Part shown: positions 1 to 7,923 of the stretch, piece by piece
Position numbering within the stretch: position 1 is the stretch's first letter
Layout: each line of letters opens with the position of its first letter
Assembly: GCA_022707725.1 (NCBI GenBank)
Contig: JAKJAB010000003.1
Coordinates: 1 to 18,627, forward strand
Length of the DNA: 18,627 nucleotides
Source of the DNA: Chloroflexota bacterium
GTDB taxonomy: Bacteria > Chloroflexota > Anaerolineae > B4-G1 > SLSP01
Direction of reading: 5' to 3'
Notes under the pieces: model-generated
What the model saw: only the letters and a program-made list of their open reading frames with translations
Databases searched by the model: none
What the model was told of the DNA's origin: nothing
Position numbers and translations under genes: made by a program

Positions 1-147
1 ATAACCATTATCGAATGTGATTTGCCCCTCGACTTCAGCCGTGAGCGCACCAATTGTGTGAGCCGACAAAGTAGATTGCTGAATATAGGGGAACTGCTGG
101 GGAAGGTCAGCCAGCAGATGACAGTAAGCCTCAAAAGGCGGCAGCAT
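1..147 (-). CDS. TumE/DUF6516-like toxin, N-terminal part (runs off window)
   Basis: An open frame starts at ATG 147-145 and continues past base 1, giving 49 residues that begin MLPPFEAYCHLLADLP and include STLSAHTIGALTAEVEGQI. This opening, a small helical start followed by a beta strand with an S-T-L-x-x-H/Y-T-I-G pattern and an E-G-x-I-x-F-x-N-G-Y strand, is what I recall for the DUF6516 (TumE-type toxin) family. The ATG lies one base after the stop of the 93-residue gene upstream (TAA-A-ATG), so the two are almost certainly translated together, as in antitoxin-toxin pairs. Family assignment is from memory of a partial sequence; the C-terminal half, with the conserved region, is outside the window. 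Confidence 0.6.
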   Translation of the reverse strand, partial: MLPPFEAYCHLLADLPQQFPYIQQSTLSAHTIGALTAEVEGQITFDNGY

Positions 148-148
148 T

Positions 149-430
149 TTACGCTCCCGCTATAGCAAGGCCCGGACGCAAAGGCGCCGCGCGTCCCGTA
201 TGGCTCCGCCACACCAGCAACCGTTCACGCAACGCCAGCGCATAAGCCCGTTGACGTTCCTGACGCAACTCATAATAACCCACCCAGCGGATTAGATCGC
301 GGCTTTGTTCTAATTCTCCCAGGCGATAGAGGGCATACATATCTTCGGACAACAATGTATACGTCTGTTCCAATTCTCGCAATTTGGCGTCCAGACCGTG
401 AATGTCTTGTAAAATCTCCTCTAGGGTCAT
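149..430 (-). CDS. small coiled-coil protein, probable antitoxin partner of the DUF6516-type toxin
   Basis: 93 residues. The N-terminal half is strongly helical and heptad-like (LEEILQDIHGLDAKLRELEQTY), followed by a pattern E-x-x-Y-x-L-x-S-E-D-M-Y-x-L-Y-x-x-G-E-L, an R-D-x-I-x-W-V-G-Y-Y-E segment and a basic tail. The 'S-x-x-x-Y-x-x-Y-x-x-G-E-L ... W-x-G-Y-Y-E' layout is typical of the short protein found directly before DUF6516 genes. The start ATG (428-430) has GAGGAG about seven bases upstream. Its stop is one base from the toxin start. A promoter candidate lies about 64 bases upstream of the start. Antitoxin role is inferred from gene order. Confidence 0.6.
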   Translation of the reverse strand: MTLEEILQDIHGLDAKLRELEQTYTLLSEDMYALYRLGELEQSRDLIRWVGYYELRQERQRAYALALRERLLVWRSHTGRAAPLRPGLAIAGA

Positions 431-500
431 TGCACTCTCCTCGAAAACACTTCACTGCTCACTATGATGCTCACTGTACGCGATTACCTGCGTCGCCCCT

Positions 501-529
501 AGTATACCCTAGACGCCGCTTAACTGCAA
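501..529 (-). promoter_or_regulatory. candidate sigma70-type promoter of the 430-1 toxin-antitoxin pair
   Basis: On the minus strand, TTGCAG (524-529) and TATACT (501-506) are separated by 17 bases; the -10 matches consensus at five of six, the -35 at three of six. Transcription would begin near base 494, leaving a leader of about 64 bases that holds two copies of TGCTCACT (456-463 and 468-475, 12 bases apart) as read on the plus strand. Confidence 0.4.
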
Positions 530-582
530 TGATTGATATGTGTCGGGTGCATTTCACGACGGAGGCAACTTTTCCTAATTAC

Positions 583-644
583 ACCGCAGAGCACGCGGAG
601 TTCGCGGAGATGGGTTTCTCAGCGTTCTCGGCGAACTCTGCGGT
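583..644. repeat. imperfect inverted repeat built from 9-bp CGCRGAG-type units
   Basis: The left arm 583-610 begins ACCGCAGAG and the right arm 617-644 ends CTCTGCGGT. By hand the 28-base arms match at 22 positions around a 6-base loop. Within each arm the motif GC-(A/G)-GAG-NNN recurs with a 9-base step (GCAGAGCAC, GCGGAGTTC, GCGGAGATG). Elements of this look (ACCGCAGAG...CTCTGCGGT) are known to me as dispersed intergenic repeats in various bacterial genomes. It lies downstream of the alpha-xylosidase stop, so the transcript could fold it into a terminator or mRNA-stabilising hairpin. Confidence 0.7.
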
Positions 645-680
645 TAGGTCAGTTGAGAATGCAAGACTGGAACAATCAGG

Positions 681-3017
681 TTATAACTGAATGGTAATTG
701 CCCCTGTCCCCGTGTTTGGAATGATGCGCACGCCCTGCGCCTCAATCTGCGCCACGCCGCCTTCCACAGATCGCGCCGCTGCGACGTTCCGCAGCACGAG
801 GCTCCACGGCTGGGTCGCGCCTTCGACCTGCACGCGAATCTGCTGCCCGGCGCGCGTCGCAGTGACGGTGAGGGTGGTTTCGCCTTCGAGCGTCGGTACG
901 CGCGCGGACGTTGTCGCCCCGTCCGCCAGCTCGAAGATGTGGAAGGTCACGCCGTCGGCGAAGTCGTAGTCTGGTTTCTGCTCGTTCGCGCCAACCGCGA
1001 TAATCGAGTTTGGACGCGCCATCAGCGGCAAGCTGAGGTAGCCGTGCATCTCGCGCACCCAGCGCCCGCCTTCGACGATGGCATTGCTCAGGAAGTTCGT
1101 CCAACGGCCTGCGGGCAAATAATAGTCCACCTTGCCGTCCGGCGAGAAAATCGGCGCGACGAGGAGCGAGCCGCCGAGCATATACTGCCGGTCGAGCGTG
1201 TCGCAGCCGGGATCGTCGGGGAATTCCAGCGGCATCGCGCGCAACATCGGCGCGCCGTGCTCGTGGGCTTCGACAGCGGCGTCGAAAAGGTAGGGCATCA
1301 GCCGGCTCTTGAGCCTGGTGAAGAAGCGCAGCACATCGCTGGCGGTGGGGCCGTCATAGCCGGCTTCGTCGAAAAGCCAGGGCACGCGGTAGGAATTGCT
1401 GCCGTGCAGACGGCTGTGCGACGAGAGCAGGCCGAAGGCGCACCACCGTTTGTACACGTCCGCCGACGCCGTCAGCTCGAAGCCGCCCATATCGTGGCTC
1501 CAGAAGCCGAAACCGGACATCCCCAGCGAGAGGCCGCCGCGCAGGCTCTCGGACATCGACTCGAAGGTGGCGGTGCTGTCGCCGCCCCAATGGACGGGGT
1601 ACTGTTGCCCGCCCGTCGTTGCCGAGCGCGCGAAGACGGTCGCCTCGCCTTTGCCCAGTTTCTCTTCCAGCACCTCGAACACCGTCCGGTTGTAAAGTTG
1701 GGTGTAGTAGTTGTGCATCAGCATAGGATCCGAGCCGTCGAAGTAAACGACATCCGTGGGGATGCGTTCGCCGAAGTCGGTCTTGAAGCTGTCCACGCCC
1801 ATATCCACCAGCGCCCGCAGTTTGTCGCCGTACCAACGGCGCGCCTCCGGGTTGGGGAAGTCCACCAGCCCCATGCCGGCCTGCCACTTGTCCCATTGGA
1901 ACACGGAGCCATCGGGGCGCTTGAGCAGATAGCCCCGTTCCATCCCCTCGTCGAAGAGCGCCGAACGCTGCGCGATGTACGGGTTGATCCACACACAAAT
2001 CTTGAGGCCGCGCGCCTTGAGCCGTCGCAACATCCCCATCGGATCGGGGAACACCGCCTCGTCCCACCGGAAGTTCACCCAGTGGTGCGCCTTCATCCAG
2101 AAGCAGTCGAAGTGGAAGACGTGCAGCGGCAGGTCGCGCTCGGCCATCCCTTCGATAAAGCCAGTCACGGTGGCCTCGTCGTAGTTGGTGGTAAAGGAGG
2201 TGGTCAGCCACAGACCGAACGACCATGCGGGCGGCAGCGCGGGGCGTCCCGTGAGTGCAGTATAGCGATCCAGCACCTCTTTGGGCGTAGGCCCGTAGAT
2301 AACGAAATAGTCCAGGTGCTCGCCCGGCACGCTGAACTGCACGCGCTCCACTTTCTCGGAGGCAATTTCCAGCGAGACTTTCTCCGGGTGGTTGATGAAG
2401 ACGCCGTAACCGCGATTGGTCAGGTAGAGTGGGATGTTCTTGTACGCCTGCTCGCTGCTGGTGCCGCCGTCCTCTTGCCACAGATCGACGGTCTGTCCGT
2501 TTTTGACGAACGGCGTAAAGCGCTCGCCCAAGCCATAGACGTACTCCCCCACCCCCAGCGCCAATTGCTCGTGGATGAAGCGCCCCTCGGGGGTGTCCAT
2601 TATGCCCAGCGCGCGCCAACCGCTCTCGGTAATGGTTTTGTCGCCATCTGTGAACTGCACTTTCCAATCCCCGGCCTTTTCGACGCGCACGGTCAATTGT
2701 CCGGTTGTCAGCGTGGCGGCCCTTTCGTCATTGTGAACGACGACGTCCGGCGGGGGCTGCGGATACAAGGTAAATTCCGGCTTGCGGGGCACTCTCCCTT
2801 TGTGACCCCACACCTGCACGCGGATGACGTTCTCCGCCGGCGAGGAGAAGCGCGCCGTGAGCAGCGGCAGGTTGAGCGTATCGCCGCGATGGCTCACCCG
2901 TCGGGTCGGCGCGTAGACCGTCAGCGCCCCGGGTTCGACATCCACATCATAGACGTGAACTGCGTAATGCGGCGTCACGCCTTCACGAATACCCCAATAA
3001 CCATCGGTGAATTTCAT
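681..3017 (-). CDS. yicI: alpha-xylosidase, glycoside hydrolase family 31 (YicI type)
   Basis: 778 residues, close to the roughly 770 of E. coli YicI. It removes alpha-linked xylose from the non-reducing end of xyloglucan fragments or isoprimeverose. An N-terminal beta-sandwich (about 1-260) precedes a (beta/alpha)8 barrel. The nucleophile is D414 in SFKTDFGE and the acid/base is D480 in HWGGDST, each two residues from the YicI positions. The loop HFDCFWMK (302-309) with Cys305-Phe306 is the YicI signature linked to xyloside specificity. No signal peptide is seen, so it is probably cytoplasmic and acts on imported oligosaccharides. Start ATG 3015-3017 has GGGAGG about eight bases upstream. 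It follows the metallo-hydrolase gene by about 97 bases that carry a 9-bp repeat, so it may be the last gene of a leftward unit or have its own promoter. Confidence 0.93.
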   Translation of the reverse strand: MKFTDGYWGIREGVTPHYAVHVYDVDVEPGALTVYAPTRRVSHRGDTLNLPLLTARFSSPAENVIRVQVWGHKGRVPRKPEFTLYPQPPPDVVVHNDERAATLTTGQLTVRVEKAGDWKVQFTDGDKTITESGWRALGIMDTPEGRFIHEQLALGVGEYVYGLGERFTPFVKNGQTVDLWQEDGGTSSEQAYKNIPLYLTNRGYGVFINHPEKVSLEIASEKVERVQFSVPGEHLDYFVIYGPTPKEVLDRYTALTGRPALPPAWSFGLWLTTSFTTNYDEATVTGFIEGMAERDLPLHVFHFDCFWMKAHHWVNFRWDEAVFPDPMGMLRRLKARGLKICVWINPYIAQRSALFDEGMERGYLLKRPDGSVFQWDKWQAGMGLVDFPNPEARRWYGDKLRALVDMGVDSFKTDFGERIPTDVVYFDGSDPMLMHNYYTQLYNRTVFEVLEEKLGKGEATVFARSATTGGQQYPVHWGGDSTATFESMSESLRGGLSLGMSGFGFWSHDMGGFELTASADVYKRWCAFGLLSSHSRLHGSNSYRVPWLFDEAGYDGPTASDVLRFFTRLKSRLMPYLFDAAVEAHEHGAPMLRAMPLEFPDDPGCDTLDRQYMLGGSLLVAPIFSPDGKVDYYLPAGRWTNFLSNAIVEGGRWVREMHGYLSLPLMARPNSIIAVGANEQKPDYDFADGVTFHIFELADGATTSARVPTLEGETTLTVTATRAGQQIRVQVEGATQPWSLVLRNVAAARSVEGGVAQIEAQGVRIIPNTGTGAITIQL

Positions 3018-3035
3018 AGCCTAGCCTCCCAGTCA

Positions 3036-3062
3036 ACGAATTGAACGAATCTAACGGATTTT
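3036..3062. repeat. three copies of a degenerate 9-bp tandem repeat
   Basis: Units acgaattga (3036-3044), acgaatcta (3045-3053) and acggatttt (3054-3062) follow one another without gaps, directly upstream of the alpha-xylosidase ribosome binding site. They lie in the leader of that gene. Confidence 0.6.
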
Positions 3063-3114
3063 TGCCAATCACGAATCGCTAAACGTATACGGATCAGCGT
3101 TCCTCCAAAAGCAG

Positions 3115-3915
3115 TCAAACGTTTGGACGATAGACAATGTGCGCATTCCAGGGGATGATCAATGGTTGCGGGCCTTCAGCGGGAAACAATGCTGCCCACG
3201 CCTGCGGATCATACGTCCGCCTGGCAAAACATGCGTAGTGCGCGGGGACCGCTGTCTTTAGCCCGAGTTTTTGCGCCAATCGGACACTGTCTTCGAAGAA
3301 CGGGAACTCGCCTTCGGTGGGATGGGTGGTGAGGAAACCAATGTCCGGTTTCAGCGCCGCGATGGGCGCAAGCAGTTCATCGTGATCAGCAAAGGTGTTG
3401 ATAGTGTCGCCGGTGACGTAGAGCCGGATGCCCTCCAGCTCGATGACGTAGCCCAGGTGTGTGACATCCGGCGGCGCGATGTTCGCGGCGGGATCGCCCT
3501 CCGGCGGTTTCGACCAAAACGCCCGGATGACGATCTCACCAACGGTTACAGATTCTCCCGCGTGGATCGTGATCGTGTGGTCTGCTTCGATGGGCGTCTC
3601 GCCGAGCACCTGCGCGATGCTCTCCGGCGGACCGATGACGACGATGTCCGGCCAGGCCGCGTGGATACGGGCGAGCGTCTCCGGGTTGGTGTGATCGCTG
3701 TGGCGGTGGGTGACCAGCACGTAGTCGACAGGAAATTCCGCCTCGATCACGGGCGGTTGCGGACGGATGAATTTCTCCGTTGGACGGGACCGCGGAAAGT
3801 ACGGATCAATAAGGAGCGCCGTCCCGCGCGAATCCTTGAAGGCATAGGCGTTCTGCTCGAACCAGTGGATGCCTACCGCACCCTGCGGCACAACTAACGT
3901 CGAAAATGGATGCAT
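3115..3915 (-). CDS. metallo-beta-lactamase fold hydrolase (UlaG/YtkL-like)
   Basis: 266 residues from the chosen start. The metal site motif H-R-H-S-D-H is at 70-75, with further ligand candidates H153 (VTHLGY), D170 (VTGDT) and H226 (VPAHYACF). This layout fits the L-ascorbate-6-phosphate lactonase-like branch of the superfamily, which hydrolyses lactones and phosphodiester-like substrates. The real substrate cannot be told. I chose ATG 3913-3915 because AGAGGG lies about eight bases before it; an in-frame start at 3945 would overlap the upstream gene and lacks as good a site. Only 17 bases separate it from the ThuA-SDR gene, so the two are probably cotranscribed; a lactonase step next to dehydrogenases would make sense in oxidative sugar breakdown, but that is inference. 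Confidence 0.8.
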   Translation of the reverse strand: MHPFSTLVVPQGAVGIHWFEQNAYAFKDSRGTALLIDPYFPRSRPTEKFIRPQPPVIEAEFPVDYVLVTHRHSDHTNPETLARIHAAWPDIVVIGPPESIAQVLGETPIEADHTITIHAGESVTVGEIVIRAFWSKPPEGDPAANIAPPDVTHLGYVIELEGIRLYVTGDTINTFADHDELLAPIAALKPDIGFLTTHPTEGEFPFFEDSVRLAQKLGLKTAVPAHYACFARRTYDPQAWAALFPAEGPQPLIIPWNAHIVYRPNV

Positions 3916-3932
3916 AGTCTTCCCTCTTGTCT

Positions 3933-5276
3933 TCACCACGGCCACTCGTTGCCCTGGTAGTCCACGAGCGCCAGACGGTCTTCGTCTTCACGGGCGTTCA
4001 CAAAGATGGGGATCGCGTAGGCGGCGGCGTCATCCGGCTCCAGGTCGGCTTCGTTATTTTTCTGACCGCTCATATACGAGCGCACCCAACCGGGATGGTA
4101 AACGCGGAACGTGTACCCCTCTGGACGCAGGAAATTAAACAGATTCTTGACGGCCATATTGAGCGCCGCTTTCGACATACAGTAGCCAAACCAGGCGGTG
4201 CGCTGGCTGCGTTCGATGCTGCCGGCCTCCGAAGAAACAAAGCACAGCCGCTTGAACGTTCCGCGATCCAGCAGCGGCAAGAACGCCTCCACGACGCGCA
4301 GCGGCCCCAGGCTATTGATGTCGAACAGGCGGTGCATTTCAGCGTAGTCCTGTGGATCGCGGATCGTGTATGGGTTGGTGTGCGTGCTGACGCCGGCATT
4401 GTTGATCAGCATATCGAGGTGCGGAATCTGCGCCGCTATGGCTTGCGCCGCCGCCTGTACCGATTCCACCGAAGCCACATCCAACGGAACAATGCGCAGA
4501 TCGTTGGGATACTGCTCTTTCAGGTCGGCCAGCTCCGGCCATTCAGGCATGTATTGCCCGGCAAAGACGCGCCATCCTTGCGCCAAAAGGCCGAAGGCCA
4601 GTCCAAAGCCCAACCCCCGGTCCGCGCCGGTCACAAACGCTGTGCGTTTCGCTGCCGCGCACCAGCGCAACGCATTGTCCAGCAAGGTCTGAAAGGAGGG
4701 ATGCAACCACACTTCGACGTTGTGGCCAGGCGTGAGCATACAGACGCGCCCCGCGCCCTCGAAGCGCGTCCAGCCGCCAGGCTGAACGCCATGCTGTGAG
4801 GCGGTGGTCATAAAGATGTCGGCGTCCGCATCGTCCAACGCCATCATATAGTGCTCGTCGGGCAAGGTGAAAGGCGACGCGCCGACGGTGAGCGGATGTC
4901 CTACCTGCGGCTCCACCGTAACGGGACACTGCGGCGGGTGGCTGACAAAGACGCCGCCCATCAAGGCGCGGAAAACCGGCGTCTGCGCGTATCCGGCAGC
5001 CCCAGAGTGGACGACCAGCAAGCCATTGCCCCGGCGGACGTAGTTTACAAAAGCCGCTTCGACCTCCTCGGTCATCCAGAGGCTCTCGTCACTCGCCGAG
5101 ACGTTGTTCGATTTGACGAACAGCACGACAGGATACGCGGCCATTCGCTCCGCCGACCACTCGGCGGCGTTCTCGATCCAGTCGAAGGTGAAGCCCTGTT
5201 CAGTCAACGGCGCCAGTCCCTCGCGGGCCGCCTGCGCCGGATGCCAGCGGTCATCAGCTAGAACTAAAACTCGCAT
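3933..5276 (-). CDS. fusion protein: ThuA-like domain + short-chain dehydrogenase
   Basis: 447 residues in one uninterrupted frame. Residues 1 to about 205 (MRVLVLADDRWHP ... LLVVHSGAAGY ... TPGHNVEVWLHPSF) look like a ThuA domain, a class I glutamine-amidotransferase-like fold named from trehalose utilisation. Residues about 210-447 are a complete classical SDR: TGADRGLG nucleotide loop (216-223), LINNAG (290-295), catalytic serine at about 348 in FVSSEAG and Y365-x-x-x-K369 (YCMSK). The SDR half lacks its own start, and the linker is short (RWCAAAKRTAFVTG). ATG 5274-5276 has AGGAGG seven bases upstream and is preferred over a TTG at 5300. It is 42 bases after the cytochrome stop. SDR substrate unknown; a sugar or sugar-derivative oxidoreductase is likely from context. 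Confidence 0.82.
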   Translation of the reverse strand: MRVLVLADDRWHPAQAAREGLAPLTEQGFTFDWIENAAEWSAERMAAYPVVLFVKSNNVSASDESLWMTEEVEAAFVNYVRRGNGLLVVHSGAAGYAQTPVFRALMGGVFVSHPPQCPVTVEPQVGHPLTVGASPFTLPDEHYMMALDDADADIFMTTASQHGVQPGGWTRFEGAGRVCMLTPGHNVEVWLHPSFQTLLDNALRWCAAAKRTAFVTGADRGLGFGLAFGLLAQGWRVFAGQYMPEWPELADLKEQYPNDLRIVPLDVASVESVQAAAQAIAAQIPHLDMLINNAGVSTHTNPYTIRDPQDYAEMHRLFDINSLGPLRVVEAFLPLLDRGTFKRLCFVSSEAGSIERSQRTAWFGYCMSKAALNMAVKNLFNFLRPEGYTFRVYHPGWVRSYMSGQKNNEADLEPDDAAAYAIPIFVNAREDEDRLALVDYQGNEWPW

Positions 5277-5318
5277 CTCATCGCCTCCTGCGCCAGACAA
5301 AGTTTTTCCAGGTCCCGG

Positions 5319-6428
5319 TCAGGGACGAGTGAAGTGTTCCAATTCCGTCACGGAGACGGTCTCTCCCAGGTTTTCCAGGCTGTCGTAGAGCAACTGCAAA
5401 ACGTAGCGGGCATTGTGCATATACGCGCCATGGTCTTCCATCACAAATTGATAATTGTACGCCGCCTGGACCAGCCGGGGCGTCCACGTCACGTATCGGT
5501 TGCCGTAGTTGGTCTCGTCGGGATCAGCGATGCCGTTGGCGTTGGTGTCGGTGAAGAAGTAGGGGTACGTTCCCTCGTAGACAATCGGCTGCTTGATAAC
5601 GTTGGCAGCGTAATTTTTGATCGCCGAGTAAAGCGCATTGTGGAAAACAGCGATCTCAGCAGCGATCGGTTCGCGTGTGTCACCGTCGCCATCATAGTCC
5701 ACCGCACTCCGGCGGATGTCGCGCAGGTCAGCGCGATCTACAACGTTGGAATGACAAGGGCTGCACGTATCGGGATTGAGCGCCGTGTCGTGCGGATCGT
5801 GGCACTGGGTGCACGTCTGGTAGTCCTCCACATGTGCAAAACGTCCGACGTAGGTCTTCCCCGCGTACTGGTAACCACCCTGCGCGTCGCCGCCGAGGAG
5901 CGTGGCCGCAGCGATCGCATAATGGGGTTCGAGAAAGGTCAAGTCTGCCGAAACCACATCCATTTCAAGGCCAGCAATGGCCTCATCCACTGTAATGGAC
6001 GCAGCGTAAGCCTGGTGACACTGCATACAGTTCGCCGAGCGGGTATTTTCGGCCACTTCGATGCCGGAGGGGAAAGTTACTCGGGTCAGGGCGTGCGCTT
6101 GTGGGTTGTGGCAGGCGTTGCACGCCACCACCGACCCCACCCACGGGGCCTTATCGATCTGCCCGGCTGGCGTCCCATCAGCGCCGAGGAAGTCGAGGTA
6201 GCCATACAGACTGTGACACTTCGCGCAGGTCGGCGGCAGCACCGGCGGCTCGCTCTCATTCCAGTAAGTAAACGCGAGCGAGGCAGCATTCGCGTGGCCG
6301 GAACGCGCCCACTTGTCGCTCACGCTCTCAACGGATTCCGGGGCCACAAAAAAACGGTATCCCCAGATGATCACCCCCGCCAGGGCAATCAGGACCAAAC
6401 CGAGAGTCAGGATTGCTGACCATTTCAT
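5319..6428 (-). CDS. membrane-anchored pentaheme cytochrome c
   Basis: 369 residues. A single N-terminal hydrophobic segment (about 4-24) should anchor it in the cytoplasmic membrane with the rest outside. Five CxxCH heme sites are visible: CAKCH 68-72, CNACH 103-107, CMQCH 134-138, CTQCH 206-210 and CSPCH 222-226. Two acidic loops, DYDGDGD (244-250) and DTNANGIADPDE (294-305), resemble calcium-binding EF-hand or thrombospondin-type loops. The last 140 residues hold no heme. Start ATG 6426-6428 follows AAGGAGAT at a good distance; the open frame extends 90 codons further upstream but across the divergent gene's promoter and start. It is divergent from the ferric-reductase-like gene, suggesting the two exchange electrons. 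I do not recognise a named enzyme; a pure electron-transfer role is the cautious reading. Confidence 0.85.
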   Translation of the reverse strand: MKWSAILTLGLVLIALAGVIIWGYRFFVAPESVESVSDKWARSGHANAASLAFTYWNESEPPVLPPTCAKCHSLYGYLDFLGADGTPAGQIDKAPWVGSVVACNACHNPQAHALTRVTFPSGIEVAENTRSANCMQCHQAYAASITVDEAIAGLEMDVVSADLTFLEPHYAIAAATLLGGDAQGGYQYAGKTYVGRFAHVEDYQTCTQCHDPHDTALNPDTCSPCHSNVVDRADLRDIRRSAVDYDGDGDTREPIAAEIAVFHNALYSAIKNYAANVIKQPIVYEGTYPYFFTDTNANGIADPDETNYGNRYVTWTPRLVQAAYNYQFVMEDHGAYMHNARYVLQLLYDSLENLGETVSVTELEHFTRP

Positions 6429-6469
6429 CGCCCTATCTCCTTTTGAGCCTTTGTAAGATGTGACCGAAC

Positions 6470-6498
6470 TTGCCAGGTTTGTCAAATGAGTATAAACT
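6470..6498 (+). promoter_or_regulatory. candidate promoter of the ferric-reductase-like operon
   Basis: TTGCCA (6470-6475) and TAAACT (6493-6498) with a 17-base spacer. The -10 is weak (four of six). It overlaps the -10 of the candidate opposite-strand promoter, so the two would compete for polymerase. Confidence 0.3.
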
Positions 6499-6517
6499 AA
6501 TCTTAGCAAAAAATCAA
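6489..6517 (-). promoter_or_regulatory. candidate promoter of the pentaheme cytochrome gene
   Basis: On the minus strand TTGATT (6512-6517) and TATACT (6489-6494) are 17 bases apart; five of six and four of six bases match consensus for -10 and -35. It gives a leader of about 55 bases ahead of the ribosome binding site at the cytochrome start. Confidence 0.35.
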
Positions 6518-6547
6518 ATCTTAAATCTTGTTCCGAAGGAGCAACTG

Positions 6548-7912
6548 ATGAAGTGGAAAGCCAGGCAGGTCTTTTGGGTAGGGGTCTATTTCGTGATGGT
6601 CTTTGCGCCGTTGTTGATCTTGCTGCTCGCCCCGCGACCGGCCGGGCGCACTTTCTGGCGTGAGCTTTCCGTAGCACTGGGCTTTGCAGGGCTGGCATTG
6701 ATGGGGCTACAATTCATCCCCACCGCTCGCCTGCCGTTTTTAAGCGAAGTGTTCCCACTCGACACGCTCTACGTCTTCCATCACCGGCTGTCCATCGCTG
6801 CTTTTCTGCTGGCCCTGGCGCATCCGCTGATTCTTTTCGTCCACAACCCTTACACGCTCAAGCTGCTCAACGTCCTCACCGCGCCATGGTGGGCGCGAGC
6901 GGCGGTCAGCGCAACCGTTGCGCTGATTCTTCTCGTGCTCACCTCGGTAAAGCGGCTGTCGGTCAAACTATCCTACGAAGCCTGGCGGACGCTCCACGAC
7001 GTGCTCGCGCTCGCCGTCGTTGGCTTCACTCTCTACCACATCTTCCAGGTGAATTATTACACGGCGGCGCCCGTTCAACGTTGGCTGTGGGCAGCGATGG
7101 GTGTTTTATGGGGGCTGATGATGGTATATATTCGCCTCATCAAACCCTGGCAGCTCCTGCGCCATCCCTATGAAGTCGTTGCATTGACCCCGGAACGCGG
7201 CAAAACGTGGTCGTTATCTCTCAAGCCGGTGGGGCACGCGGGGCGCCGCTTTCGCGCCGGACAGGTGGCCTGGCTGAGCGTCGGGCACTCCCCTTTTCGC
7301 ATTGAGGAACATCCCTTTTCTTACGCTTCCAGCGACATGCGCCCGGAGACCGTCGGCTTTGCGATCAAGGAATTGGGGGACTTCACCTCCACGGTCGGCA
7401 GCCTGAAACCAGGCACCAAAGTCTACATCGACGGCCCATACGGCACCTTCAATCTCGACGACCATCCTGACCGCAACTACGTCTTCATCGCCGGGGGCAT
7501 CGGTTCGGCGCCGGTGATGAGTATGTTGCGCACGCTGGCCGATCGCGGCGATAAACGACATCTGCAATTCTTCTACGGCAACCCTAGCTACGAGACCATC
7601 ATCTTCCGCGAAGAACTGGATAGCCTGCAACAACAGTTGAATTTGGACGTCATCCACGTGTTGGAGACCCCTCCCGAAGGCTGGGATGGCGAAACCGGTT
7701 ACATCACCAAAGCCGTGCTGGAGCGCCATCTGCTCCCCGAATTCCAACACTGCACCTACTTCATCTGCGGCCCCTTGCCGATGATCGAGAGCGTAGAACA
7801 CGCGCTGATGCAATTGTCTGTCTCCCGCGACACTATGCACGAGCTGAACCGCGAACAGGAGTTCAAGATGCCGCGCAAGTATATCTATTCAGAGAACTAC
7901 AAGATGGCCTAA
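6548..7912 (+). CDS. ferric reductase-like membrane flavo-oxidoreductase (NOX/FRE family)
   Basis: 454 residues. The first 200 residues hold about six hydrophobic helices with histidines placed as in the ferric-reductase heme domain: H78/H79 (VFHHR), H92 (LAHPL), H150 (RTLHD) and H164 (LYHIF). The rest is a ferredoxin-NADP reductase-type module: HPFSYAS (255-261) for FAD, GPYGTF (296-301), GGIGSAP (316-322) for NAD(P), and CGPLPM (407-412). It should pass electrons from cytoplasmic NAD(P)H through FAD and two hemes across the membrane. ATG 6548 has GAAGGAG seven bases upstream and is preferred to an in-frame ATG at 6470, which has no ribosome binding site. The acceptor may be the divergently encoded cytochrome; oxygen or metal reduction cannot be excluded. 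Confidence 0.88.
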   Translation: MKWKARQVFWVGVYFVMVFAPLLILLLAPRPAGRTFWRELSVALGFAGLALMGLQFIPTARLPFLSEVFPLDTLYVFHHRLSIAAFLLALAHPLILFVHNPYTLKLLNVLTAPWWARAAVSATVALILLVLTSVKRLSVKLSYEAWRTLHDVLALAVVGFTLYHIFQVNYYTAAPVQRWLWAAMGVLWGLMMVYIRLIKPWQLLRHPYEVVALTPERGKTWSLSLKPVGHAGRRFRAGQVAWLSVGHSPFRIEEHPFSYASSDMRPETVGFAIKELGDFTSTVGSLKPGTKVYIDGPYGTFNLDDHPDRNYVFIAGGIGSAPVMSMLRTLADRGDKRHLQFFYGNPSYETIIFREELDSLQQQLNLDVIHVLETPPEGWDGETGYITKAVLERHLLPEFQHCTYFICGPLPMIESVEHALMQLSVSRDTMHELNREQEFKMPRKYIYSENYKMA

Positions 7913-7923
7913 AGGAGGACGCA

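Noticed and set aside
939..3044. 701-codon open frame on the plus strand
   Set aside because: It is antisense to the alpha-xylosidase, whose catalytic motifs are all intact; long antisense frames are usual in GC-rich genes and this one shows no family motif.
5334..6419. 361-codon open frame on the plus strand
   Set aside because: Antisense to the cytochrome, whose five CxxCH sites prove the other strand.
6470..6547. N-terminal extension of the reductase
   Set aside because: No ribosome binding site at 6470, and the segment overlaps the promoter region; ATG 6548 has GAAGGAG.
6429..6698. 90-codon N-terminal extension of the cytochrome
   Set aside because: It would cross the start of the divergent reductase and bury the membrane anchor inside a basic low-complexity stretch.
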